A stretch of DNA of 64,000 nt, from NCBI GenBank assembly GCA_036500765.1, contig DASYBM010000011.1:124001-188000 (forward strand), written 5' to 3'. The translations under genes and the position numbers were made by a program. The DNA is from Candidatus Sulfotelmatobacter sp. GTDB lineage: Bacteria > Acidobacteriota > Terriglobia > Terriglobales > Acidobacteriaceae. Below are positions 35,361 through 43,377 of the stretch, in pieces (position 1 is the stretch's first letter; every line of letters starts with the position of its first letter). Below the pieces are notes generated by a model. It saw nothing but the letters and a program-made list of their open reading frames with translations, ran no database searches and had not been told where the DNA came from.

Positions 35361-35753
35361 TCAGCCCGCTGGGATTGCCGGAAAGTACATTTCCTGGCGC
35401 AACAACACCTCGACGGCCTCTACCACCGAACCGATGTCTTGCTTCGCGCATGCTCCGCGCACGCCCGCGAGACGTGCCGCGTCGGCCAGTTGACGCGAAA
35501 GGTGAAGCGTCACCATCAGGATCGGTATCCTCGGGAACATCTCGCTAATCTGCTTCGCCACATCGACCCCATTCAAGTCGGGCATCTGGTAATCCAGCAG
35601 AATCAAATCGGGTGGAGCTTCCAATACCTTCTGCAACGCTTCCGCGCCGGTTCGGGCTTCCCCGCAAACCCTCCATGAAACCTGCTGCTCGAGGATCGCC
35701 CGCAAGTAGTGTCGGACCGACGGATTGTCATCGACCAGAAGAATACGAATCAC
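35361..35753 (-). CDS. Stand-alone receiver domain
   Basis: 130 residues from a GTG start with GGGAGG six bases upstream. Receiver motifs are present: ILLVDDNPSVRHYLRAILEQ, DLILLDYQMPDLNG, LMVTLHLSRQ and the Lys in GACAKQDIG. There is no output domain. It is more divergent from the other three regulators, with QQVSWRVCGEARTGAE as the typical NarL-like linker. It may be a phosphate sink or act on another protein. Confidence 0.9.
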   Translation of the reverse strand: MIRILLVDDNPSVRHYLRAILEQQVSWRVCGEARTGAEALQKVLEAPPDLILLDYQMPDLNGVDVAKQISEMFPRIPILMVTLHLSRQLADAARLAGVRGACAKQDIGSVVEAVEVLLRQEMYFPAIPAG

Positions 35754-35998
35754 GCGAAGCCTCCCGTCCGTAAGATGGCGGTCGAGCGTCTCCGTTCATC
35801 AGATGGGATCTTCGCGTAAGGACGCATTCACATTCACACTGATCCTACCCGCTACCCATCTAGTCCAAAATCTAAAGATAGGTGAGGCCTTAGGTCGCTA
35901 CAATCCAGTGATGCATGTATAACAAAAAGTGTCAACGCCAATGCTTCGACTCCGCCAAGCGCGGGCCGTCCCGCTGAATGCGAGGCGACGAAGTTCGC

Positions 35999-36694
35999 TT
36001 ACTTAGCCGATACCTTCGCCAGCGTCAGGGGTCGCGAATTCTGCCCGGTCAGGTTTCTTTGCGCACGGCGTCCCAGGATTCTCCGTTTCGGGAAAAGCAG
36101 ATCCCGCATTTTCAATTTCGCCTTGTGCAGTTGCGATTTCGAGTTACCGATGGAGCAGTCCAGCAACTGTGCGATCTCATGGTGTTGATAGCCTTCAACT
36201 TCATGGAGCGCGAAAATCGTCCGACATCCCTCTGGCAGTTCGTCCAACGCGCGCCGTAAAGCGATGCGATCGACCACACCGGCGAGATCCAGATCGTCTT
36301 TCCCGAAATCGCGGTGCAGCGAAGGCGAGTCAGCGCTTACGGGCTCATCCATTGAGACTGTGGGCGGCGATTTGCGGCGGCGCAGCTTCATGAGCACCGT
36401 GTTGACTGCGACCCGATACAGCCAGGTCGAGAAGGCCGCTTCCCCACGAAACGACCCAACGGTTCGAAACACCTGCAGAAAGGCTTCCTGGGTCAGATCT
36501 TCAGCTTCTGCGACATCTTTCGTCATCAGTAGGCATACTGAATAGACGCGACTCTTGTGTTGCTGAAACAATGCTGCAAAGGCCTGCTCGTCGCCCGCCT
36601 GGGCACGTTTGACCAGGCTGAGCTGGGAATCATCGCGACCGTTAATGCCGGTCGCGGGCATGACTTCGGTTGCAGAAATCGCACAAGTCGCCAC
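35999..36694 (-). CDS. ECF-type RNA polymerase sigma factor
   Basis: 231 residues from a GTG with GGAG seven bases upstream. Region 2 runs AQAGDEQAFAALFQQHKSRV to DLTQEAFLQVFRTVGSFRGE then WLYRVAVNTVLMKLRRRK. Region 4 has ALDELPEGCRTIFALHEVEG and YQHHEIAQLLDCSIGNSKSQ. The C-terminal 25 residues are basic and polar. No zinc-finger anti-sigma gene lies next to it; the following gene is a receiver. Its control therefore cannot be read from the context. Confidence 0.92.
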   Translation of the reverse strand: MATCAISATEVMPATGINGRDDSQLSLVKRAQAGDEQAFAALFQQHKSRVYSVCLLMTKDVAEAEDLTQEAFLQVFRTVGSFRGEAAFSTWLYRVAVNTVLMKLRRRKSPPTVSMDEPVSADSPSLHRDFGKDDLDLAGVVDRIALRRALDELPEGCRTIFALHEVEGYQHHEIAQLLDCSIGNSKSQLHKAKLKMRDLLFPKRRILGRRAQRNLTGQNSRPLTLAKVSAK

Positions 36695-36836
36695 GGTTAA
36701 TCTCCTTCAGGTAACTGAAAGCTACTGGCTCGGCTTATGACATCGGCGAGCATGGATCAAAGAGTAAGAGTCCAATGCCAAACCTTCTATCGGGTCACAT
36801 CTGTAAGCGGTTGCCGGAGACGCTGTAAGACCCTTA

Positions 36837-36878
36837 GCAAAAAAGGGTTCCGCGACCCTATGCGGAACCCTTTTTTGC
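36837..36878 (-). terminator. Strong bidirectional intrinsic terminator
   Basis: GCAAAAAAGGGTTCCGC (36837-36853) and GCGGAACCCTTTTTTGC (36862-36878) form a perfect 17-bp inverted repeat around an 8-base loop. The A6/T6 ends give a T-run in both directions. It lies 75 bases past the end of the TonB gene (36953), so it most likely ends that transcript and insulates the sigma-factor gene. Confidence 0.9.
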
Positions 36879-36952
36879 CACCCTCAAGGAGAGAGTGGGG
36901 GGTGAAAAAAGCAGCTGCGGATTACAAAGACAAACCGATTGACATCGCGCCC

Positions 36953-37912
36953 TTAGTACAGGCGGAATTCCACCTCTACGCTGATCTGAACATTCACAGG
37001 TTTCCCGTCTTTCAGGGCTGGTTGAAAACGCCACTGGCGTACGGCATCCAATGCTTTTGCATCCAGACCGAAGCCCAGACCCCGCACCACGTGGAGGTCG
37101 CGGGGACGGCCTTGCTCGTCAACGATCAGCGAGAGCACACATACCCCCTGTTTCTTGGCCTGTCGGGCCTCGTCCGTATATTCGGGATCGGGCGAAGAAA
37201 TTGCCTCCGGGGCGGAAATGCCACCGCCGACTTTGTAGACTCCCCCGCCGATGCCGCCACCGGAACCAACCCCAACGCCAGGCCCATGGCCAACCCCAAC
37301 GCCGCCGCCTGAACCGGAACCAATGCCACCGCCTGACCCGATCCCGTTGGAAGGCGGAGCCGCCGGCATGACTGCCGCAGTTGGAGTGCCTAGGTTCGGC
37401 ATGTGATTTTCCGCCAGGTGAACTTGGGGTGGAACCACCACCGTAGGCTCGACGGCAAGCTTAGGCTTCTCGTTGCGCATCACGATGACCGGCGGCGTGA
37501 TCTGTTGCATCGCCGCTTTGGGCAGATGCCCTTTCGGCGCAGGAAGAGGATCGCGATCGCCGCCGCCGCCGCCGCCGCTCACAATCTTCTTCGCCGTCGG
37601 CAAGGTATACGTATCGGGCGACGGAGCAATTAAGGTCACGATTTGCCGGGGAGCCACCGCTTGCACGATCTGGTGCCCAAAAAAAACTCCGCTCAAAAGC
37701 AGCCCGATGAGCGCCATATGCAGCAAAGCGGAGACCGCGACGCCATTCGAACGATAATTGTTATAGCTACCCCAGATTTCGTCGGGTGGGCGAGAAACCT
37801 GCGCGCTCCGTGCCCGTGCCACACGAACCTCTGGCTCGCCGCGCCTCCTAGGCAGAGGCAACTGCGCTAATAAAGATTCACGACCGAGAAAAGAATTCTG
37901 ATGACTCGACAT
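36953..37912 (-). CDS. TonB-family protein
   Basis: 319 residues. One N-terminal membrane helix (VAVSALLHMALIGLLLSGVF) is followed by a long linker rich in Pro and Gly, with a glycine-rich stretch (GSGGGIGSGSGGGVGVGHGP) rather than the usual Pro/Lys rod. The TonB C-terminal domain is at about 230-319: PDPEYTDEARQAKKQGVCVL and AVRQWRFQPALKDGKPVNVQ. Such proteins transmit energy to outer-membrane receptors. No ExbB/ExbD or receptor gene is adjacent. Confidence 0.88.
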   Translation of the reverse strand: MSSHQNSFLGRESLLAQLPLPRRRGEPEVRVARARSAQVSRPPDEIWGSYNNYRSNGVAVSALLHMALIGLLLSGVFFGHQIVQAVAPRQIVTLIAPSPDTYTLPTAKKIVSGGGGGGDRDPLPAPKGHLPKAAMQQITPPVIVMRNEKPKLAVEPTVVVPPQVHLAENHMPNLGTPTAAVMPAAPPSNGIGSGGGIGSGSGGGVGVGHGPGVGVGSGGGIGGGVYKVGGGISAPEAISSPDPEYTDEARQAKKQGVCVLSLIVDEQGRPRDLHVVRGLGFGLDAKALDAVRQWRFQPALKDGKPVNVQISVEVEFRLY

Positions 37913-38181
37913 GACCGCTCCTCACAAGCGTCCAACATGGTTCGTCGTGCAAATAGATGCATGAAAGCAACGATGACGTTGTTTCGGATGACCGACGCAG
38001 AAGTCTTGCCGCGTGAGACGAGTTGGTTGACGAAGTGACATACTTATAAATCGCCGTGAACCAATTACTGACTCGATCTGCTTCTAGTTCGGATTGCAAA
38101 CAATGACGGCGCGAAACAGTCGCCGTCATTTTGGGCCACATGAACACTGTGCCGTCGACAAAGTCTGCGATGTATCCGGCC

Positions 38182-38334
38182 TCATACTCTTCCGACAAGT
38201 AGCAGTACCAACACGACCACAACAACGAGGCCTAATCCACCGCTCGGGTAATATCCCCAAGATCGGCTATAGGGCCAAGTGGGCAACGCGCCCAATAACA
38301 TCAAGATCAACACGACTAGAAGGATGGTTAACAT
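38182..38334 (-). CDS. DUF3309-family tiny membrane protein
   Basis: 50 residues from the ATG at 38334: MLTILLVVLILMLLGALPTW, then PYSRSWGYYPSGGLGLVVVV and a second helix ending GRV. ALPTWPYSRSWGYYPSGG is the hallmark of DUF3309 proteins. AAGGAGG sits ten bases upstream. These proteins are common in soil bacteria and their role is unknown. Confidence 0.9.
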   Translation of the reverse strand: MLTILLVVLILMLLGALPTWPYSRSWGYYPSGGLGLVVVVVLVLLLVGRV

Positions 38335-38382
38335 TTAGATGAAGCCTCCTTGTGAGAATTGCTGATTTTGCTACCGACACCT

Positions 38383-38408
38383 CGCCGGCCCGGATAACCG
38401 AGCCGGCG
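38383..38408 (-). terminator. GC-rich hairpin downstream of the SYLF gene
   Basis: CGCCGGC (38383-38389) pairs with GCCGGCG (38402-38408) around a 12-base loop. It lies 18 bases past the stop at 38426 of the minus-strand SYLF gene. There is no T-run, so it may only protect the 3' end. Confidence 0.4.
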
Positions 38409-38425
38409 TTTCTAAACCAAGCCCG

Positions 38426-39181
38426 TTAATACGAAGCAGGCACGGTTCCTCCAGGGCTGTTGCTGTTACGGCCCGATTTGCTTTGCATGGAGTATCTGCG
38501 GACTGCGGCCAGGAAGGGCTCGCTCGCCGCCGGCGGCTGTACCTTACCGTTCAGAATGTCGGGAAAAGGCACAAAGCTGCCATACAGCAAGCGAGTTTCG
38601 TCTTTGTCTTGGGTAAGAGCCGCGCCACTAAGATCGACTCCGGCAAAAAGACCCCGAGCGCGGGAATAGGTCAATACTTCGGCTCGCATCTTCACGTCGG
38701 TATCGGCAGCGGCATCACGCCCAACGGGACCGGCCGCGGCGGAAGCGTCGGCACCGAGCTTAAATTTGCTGGAGAGAAGATGATCCATGCCTTGCTGATT
38801 GGTCACAATCATGACCAGATCTATGGCTTGACCGCCCAGCTGAAGACCCCAACTACCGCCCGTAATTGTGATCGGAGCCGGAGCGCTCCACCCCGATTCA
38901 GTCCGGCAGGTGGCGACGCCTTTACCGTGATTGCCGCCAAACCCAACCGCAATTTTCACCATGGAAGGAATCACGGCGATACACTTGGCATCACGCATAA
39001 CCTTGTCAGGAATTGCTTTGTCCGGGGTGGCCATAATTTCGTTGAGCACTTTGGCGGACGCATCGATCCGCTTGGCGATGTCAGATTGGTCCTTGTCAGC
39101 CGACCAGCCAACCCCGACGAAAATCGAACAAATGCCCAGCACCAGGAGACATCTCGAGACTACCGATGGAATTGTTCTCAT
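38426..39181 (-). CDS. SYLF (Ysc84-like) lipid-binding protein
   Basis: 251 residues from the ATG at 39181, with GAGG eight bases upstream and a signal peptide (CLLVLGICSIFVGVGWSA). The frame continues to 39358 but without signal or ribosome site. The core has DAKCIAVIPSMVKIAVGFGG, GWSAPAPITITGGSWGLQLG and GVDLSGAALTQDKDETRLLY, all hallmarks of the SYLF domain, which binds phosphoinositides in eukaryotes. In bacteria it is a periplasmic protein of unknown function. Confidence 0.92.
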   Translation of the reverse strand: MRTIPSVVSRCLLVLGICSIFVGVGWSADKDQSDIAKRIDASAKVLNEIMATPDKAIPDKVMRDAKCIAVIPSMVKIAVGFGGNHGKGVATCRTESGWSAPAPITITGGSWGLQLGGQAIDLVMIVTNQQGMDHLLSSKFKLGADASAAAGPVGRDAAADTDVKMRAEVLTYSRARGLFAGVDLSGAALTQDKDETRLLYGSFVPFPDILNGKVQPPAASEPFLAAVRRYSMQSKSGRNSNSPGGTVPASY

Positions 39182-39634
39182 TGTCGAATCCTCACTTTTG
39201 TGCTCCTTAGTGAGCACCTGCTGTTGTCGTGCGGCTATGTTCCGCGAATACGCGGCTATTGTTCCGCGAGGTAAAGGTAGCGCTTGTACGCTAGCGCTCC
39301 CATCCGGCTGAGGCCTTATAGCGGGCGAGAAGTTACTTGAGAGTGGGACGAGCGGCAATTCCGCCGACCGGTGGTTTTGCTTTCGGTTATACAGCTTCCA
39401 CCGTATGGTGGGCCGAGGCGAGTCCGACTAGTCTGCAATCCTACTCGACACAACGCCCCCCAAAGCGGGTGCCGGTCAACTGGGACGACCGGCACCTGCT
39501 TCCTCAAAAAATCAATTGCAATGACGTTAGCCGGCTTACAGGAATCGCTCTGATTCAATACAGCCTTAAGTGGATATGGCACGGTGCGGGCGGCTGCTTA
39601 TGCTGACGCATAGCGAATCGAAAAGGAGGTTCAT
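39182..39634. other. Intergenic region, 453 bases, with a strong hairpin
   Basis: It lies between the divergent SYLF (39181, minus) and DUF1328 (39635, plus) genes. GGTGCCGGTC (39468-39477) and GACCGGCACC (39487-39496) form a perfect 10-bp stem with a 9-base loop, without a T-run. Another small palindrome (CCACCGTATGGTGG) is nearby at 39398-39411. Open frames here have no coding character. Confidence 0.45.
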
Positions 39635-39811
39635 ATGCTTTACTGGGCGCTCGTGTTTTTTGTAGTTGCACTCGTCGCCGCGATTTTTGGTTTTTCCGGG
39701 ATCGCAGTGGCCGCCGCCGGTATTTCGAAAATTCTGTTCTTTATCTTCCTCGTTCTGTTTCTGGTTTCCCTGATTAGTCATCTGGCGAGGGGCAGCACTG
39801 CTGGACGTTAA
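39635..39811 (+). CDS. DUF1328-family small membrane protein
   Basis: 58 residues: [20 protein letters not shown], then [20 protein letters not shown], then [17 protein letters not shown]. Two helices with the FGFSGIA turn are the signature of DUF1328 (YtjA-like) proteins, often stress-induced. AAAAGGAGG lies five bases before the ATG. It is not coupled to a neighbour. Confidence 0.9.
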   Translation: MLYWALVFFVVALVAAIFGFSGIAVAAAGISKILFFIFLVLFLVSLISHLARGSTAGR

Positions 39812-39813
39812 AC

Positions 39814-39832
39814 CGGGCCGAGTAAAGGCCCG
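39814..39832 (+). terminator. Short hairpin after the DUF1328 gene
   Basis: CGGGCC (39814-39819) pairs with GGCCCG (39827-39832) around a 7-base loop, three bases past the stop. It is a possible weak terminator with no clear T-run. Confidence 0.4.
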
Positions 39833-39915
39833 CTAGAATTTAAGCAGGGCCCTTCAACAGGACGAAGAAAAGCGGCTTTTAAAGGTCACTCTAGACGTGT
39901 GCGTTTCTCGAATCT

Positions 39916-41340
39916 TCAAAGCGTGTACGCCGACTCGCGAGAGCTCTGGGTACACGCTTTGGTCGGGATGACGGCTCGTACCACGGCTCCTGCACTCGAT
40001 GATTCCACGTCGATTTGTCCACCGAACTCCGCCAACCTTTCCCTCATTCCAGCCAAGCCAATACCGGAGGCGGCGCCGCCCCGGAATTTGGCGAGTACAT
40101 CCTGCGGAATGCCCTTGCCGTCATCTGCCACAGTCAAGGCTACGTACCCGTCGCTGCAAACTATTCGAACATCCACCGTTTGGGCGGATGCATGCCGGTA
40201 GACATTGGTCAAAGCTTCCTGTAACACCCTGAACAAGGCAATCTCTACTTCCCTTGGCAGGCGCTCGATAGGCTCGTCTACATGCAGAGATACTTTGACC
40301 TGGCTGCGCTTTCCGTACTCATCGACGTACCACCGGGCCGCCGGCAGAAAGCCCAGTTCTTCTAGCAGTGGTGGATGAAGGAGATGCGAAATGGTTCGCA
40401 CTTCCTGAATCGCATAGTCGGTTAGCGCGATAGTTTCGTGAATCATTTTCGACGCGTCGATGCGATCGTTAGTCTGTATCTGATTAAGGTTGATCTTCAG
40501 CCCTGCAAGGTACTGGCCGACGCTGTCGTGGAGTTCGCGGGCAATACGCCGGCGCTCCAGATCCTGTAACTCCAGAATGCGAGCGCTCATGAGACGGTAC
40601 GATTCCGCATTGGCCCGCACCCGCTGTTCCTTATTCTTGCTCTCCGCGACTTCACTCTTGCTCTGCGCAACCTCGATGACCAGTGCCCGAAAATTGTAGG
40701 CCAGCATCAAGGCCACAACGGCAAAGGAAAACAGAAGCATGAGGACATTTCGATGGAACAGGTAGTTCCAGTCTTTCAATCTTTGTTCCAGCAGGGTTTC
40801 CTCTTCCTCCTGCATGCTCTTCACGACCGCTTCGATCTGTGCATCATCGCTGTTGAGGCGGTTGTTTCCGGGGCGATCGTGGGCCGACGTCTGCATCTCG
40901 ATCGCGGCCGAATTGGATTGGCTTCCCGCTTGATTTCCAATAAGCGATGCATTCTCTGCCAGCAGTTGGCCCAACTGCGCGAGCCGCTCCTGCTGATTCG
41001 GATTGTCGCGGGTAAGTCTGCGCAATTCGTCTATCGTCCGCACTACCAGATCGGACTGGGTCGAGGCATGGGTGAAGCTCTTTTTCCCCTGCATCAAGAG
41101 AAGGCCTGCTTCGCTGGCCTCAGCCTGCATGATTTCCAGCTGCAAGTCCCTCAACTTGGACTGCACTTGATAAGTGTGAATCACCCAATCCCGGCTGACG
41201 ACAATGCCGCGCTCGGTAAAATAGGCCACTGCCGCCAGCGCGATGATGGTCACCAACACAAGCGAGAAGGAGGCAAAACGCAGCGTCGTGTTGGGAACCG
41301 CCTGCCCGCTCCCTGGCTCGATATTTGGAGTCTTCGTCAT
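39916..41340 (-). CDS. CHASE3 sensor histidine kinase (HisKA_3 type)
   Basis: 474 residues. TM1 is FASFSLVLVTIIALAAVAYF. A periplasmic CHASE3-type domain (about 40-190) includes SKLRDLQLEIMQAEASEAGL. TM2 is VLMLLFSFAVVALMLAYNF. The catalytic core has ERRRIARELHDSVGQYLAGL (phospho-His) and the ATP-binding motifs VADDGKGIPQD and GIGLAGMRERL. HisKA_3 kinases partner with NarL-type regulators, several of which lie at 32950-35753. The sensed signal is unknown. Confidence 0.92.
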   Translation of the reverse strand: MTKTPNIEPGSGQAVPNTTLRFASFSLVLVTIIALAAVAYFTERGIVVSRDWVIHTYQVQSKLRDLQLEIMQAEASEAGLLLMQGKKSFTHASTQSDLVVRTIDELRRLTRDNPNQQERLAQLGQLLAENASLIGNQAGSQSNSAAIEMQTSAHDRPGNNRLNSDDAQIEAVVKSMQEEEETLLEQRLKDWNYLFHRNVLMLLFSFAVVALMLAYNFRALVIEVAQSKSEVAESKNKEQRVRANAESYRLMSARILELQDLERRRIARELHDSVGQYLAGLKINLNQIQTNDRIDASKMIHETIALTDYAIQEVRTISHLLHPPLLEELGFLPAARWYVDEYGKRSQVKVSLHVDEPIERLPREVEIALFRVLQEALTNVYRHASAQTVDVRIVCSDGYVALTVADDGKGIPQDVLAKFRGGAASGIGLAGMRERLAEFGGQIDVESSSAGAVVRAVIPTKACTQSSRESAYTL

Positions 41341-41687
41341 GTTGCCCAGATCATCTCGCCCAGCCTAGAGCTTTTGATGACTGTGCCCGCTGCGTCAACC
41401 CTCAATTGGATACAGTAGGAATTCAGACAATTCGTTGTAACGGATGTAAAAGAAAGGATGAGACCTGGCAGATATGGGACGGCCAAGGATGGCTTCCAAG
41501 CCGGTCAAACTGCAAAGGCCCGACTCGGGCCACCGTGTGCAGTCACTCTCCAAAGAGACATGGCCGCCGCGTATTATCGCGAGAATACGATGCAAAGTCC
41601 TATAGCAAAATCGGTGAAACTACTGAATCAGGAAAGGCCGATCATCGAGGAAAATCCCTGTTGAAGATTCCGGGGAACGCGAACCCC
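41341..41687. other. Intergenic region, 347 bases
   Basis: No gene is recognisable. It separates two kinase genes on the minus strand and contains the promoter of the CHASE3 kinase. AT-rich stretches near 41400-41460 are plausible promoter DNA. Confidence 0.4.
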
Positions 41688-43283
41688 TCAGGCCCTAACG
41701 GGGATCCGTTCTGAGTGGAGCGCAGGAATGACGACTTCCACGATGGTGCCGGGGTTGGCGTTTGCCAAACGCAAACGTCCGCCGAGTTCACTGACGCGTT
41801 GGCGCATACCGCTGATACCCACTCCGACGCTCTCCGGGCGGAATTGAACAACCTGTTCCTTGATGCCTTTGCCGTCGTCGCAGACGGTCACCGTCATATG
41901 CCCGTCTTTTTGCGAGAGACTGACGCGCCCATTGTGCGCTCCGGAATGGCGGAACATGTTGGTCAGCGCTTCCTGAATGATGCGGAAGATGGCTGTCTCC
42001 AGATCGGGCTTGAGGCGGGTGAGTTCGGGAGGATCGATATCCAGATGAATCTGGATTCCGCTGCGCTCCGAAAGCCCTTCCAAATACCAGCGCAGGGCCG
42101 ACACCAGTCCCACTTCGTCGAGAAGCGGGGGATGCAGGAGATGGGAAATCGTGCGCACTTGTTTAATCGCGCGATCGATGAGTTCGCTGGCGTCGACGGC
42201 GGCCTGCCGCATGGAAGGCGAGGGATCTTTCGCAAGGAGTCCGTCCATGATCATTTTGGCTGCGGCCAGTTCCTGTCCGAGGCCATCGTGTATCTCGCGA
42301 GCGATGCGCCGCCGCTCTTCATCTTGCAACGTCATCAGGCGGCTCGACAGGCGCCTGAGTTCGGCTGTCCGAATATCCACCATTCTTTCTAATTCAATCG
42401 CGCTGTCGCGAATCGATTGTTCCAGGAGTTTGCTGTCGTGGATGTCAGAACATGTTCCATACCACCTCAGAATCATTCCCTGCGGATCGCGTAAGGGAAC
42501 CGCGCGCGCCCGGAACCAGCGATAGGCGCCGTTTGCGCCGCGGAGGCGGTATTCGGATTCATACGCTTCTCCGGATTGCACACAGCGCAGCCATTGTTCC
42601 ATGCTGGGCTCGCGGTCATCGGCATGCATGTACTCCATCCAGCCCGGCCCGACTGCCGACCCGGGCGGCGCTCCCGTGTATTCATAGAAGCGGCTGCTGA
42701 GATAGTCGCGAGCGCCATTCGACTGCCGGCTAAAGATGATGTCGGGAGCGGTCTCCACAATGGCATCGAGCTCCTGATTTTTCTGGGCAAGGTCGCTATT
42801 CAATTGCAACAGTGCAATCGCCCTGCGCTCCAACTCCTGGGTACGCTCAACAACGCGCTGCTCGAGTTCGATATTCAGCTGCGCCAGTTGCCGATTTTTT
42901 CGATGCAACTCGGCGAAAACTCTCACCTTCGCCCGCAACACTTCCGGGACAATCGGGACAGAAAGATAATCCACCGCGCCGTGCTGGTATCCCTTGAGCC
43001 GGTCGAGGTCGGTCAGGTGCACGGCAGAAACGAAAATGATTGCGGTTTTCTGAAAGCGCGGATGCTGGCGGATGAGCTCCGCGAGTTCGAAGCCGTCGAT
43101 CTCCGGCATGCTTACATCCATCAGCACCACGGCTACATCGGTCTTGAGCAGCTTTTCCAGCGCGTCCTTGGCGGAGGTTGCGCTGATCAGGTTCTCGCCC
43201 AACTCCGACAGGATAGCGTCATAGGTGAGCAACTTGCCCGGCTGGTCGTCAACCATGAGAATGTTTACTTTTTCTACGCTCAT
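41688..43283 (-). CDS. REC-PAS-histidine kinase (HisKA_3)
   Basis: 531 residues from the ATG at 43283. A TTG at 43373 would add 30 residues of basic repeats (MSHKRSSHKR) and is less likely. The N-terminal receiver has ILMVDDQPGKLLTYDAILSE, VVLMDVSMPEIDG and VSAVHLTDLDR, ending at about residue 125. A coiled coil follows. The PAS domain (about 180-300) contains APDIIFSRQSNGARDYLSSR. HisKA_3 has ERRRIAREIHDGLGQELAAA and the ATPase VCDDGKGIKEQ. It is soluble, so it senses an internal signal. The neighbouring hybrid kinase lies upstream on the same strand. Confidence 0.9.
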   Translation of the reverse strand: MSVEKVNILMVDDQPGKLLTYDAILSELGENLISATSAKDALEKLLKTDVAVVLMDVSMPEIDGFELAELIRQHPRFQKTAIIFVSAVHLTDLDRLKGYQHGAVDYLSVPIVPEVLRAKVRVFAELHRKNRQLAQLNIELEQRVVERTQELERRAIALLQLNSDLAQKNQELDAIVETAPDIIFSRQSNGARDYLSSRFYEYTGAPPGSAVGPGWMEYMHADDREPSMEQWLRCVQSGEAYESEYRLRGANGAYRWFRARAVPLRDPQGMILRWYGTCSDIHDSKLLEQSIRDSAIELERMVDIRTAELRRLSSRLMTLQDEERRRIAREIHDGLGQELAAAKMIMDGLLAKDPSPSMRQAAVDASELIDRAIKQVRTISHLLHPPLLDEVGLVSALRWYLEGLSERSGIQIHLDIDPPELTRLKPDLETAIFRIIQEALTNMFRHSGAHNGRVSLSQKDGHMTVTVCDDGKGIKEQVVQFRPESVGVGISGMRQRVSELGGRLRLANANPGTIVEVVIPALHSERIPVRA

Positions 43284-43341
43284 GTTCTCGTACCAGTATG
43301 GAGCAGTCCGAATACGCCAGCAGCCCAAGTCGGTCCGCGGG

Positions 43342-43371
43342 GAACGTTTATGCGACGAACGTTTATGCGAC
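43342..43371. repeat. Tandem 15-bp repeat, two copies
   Basis: GAACGTTTATGCGAC occurs twice head-to-tail between the stop of the giant kinase (43378) and the start of the REC-PAS kinase (43283). It could be a binding site or a remnant of slippage. An alternative TTG start for the kinase would translate it. Confidence 0.7.
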
Positions 43372-43377
43372 AAGCTC

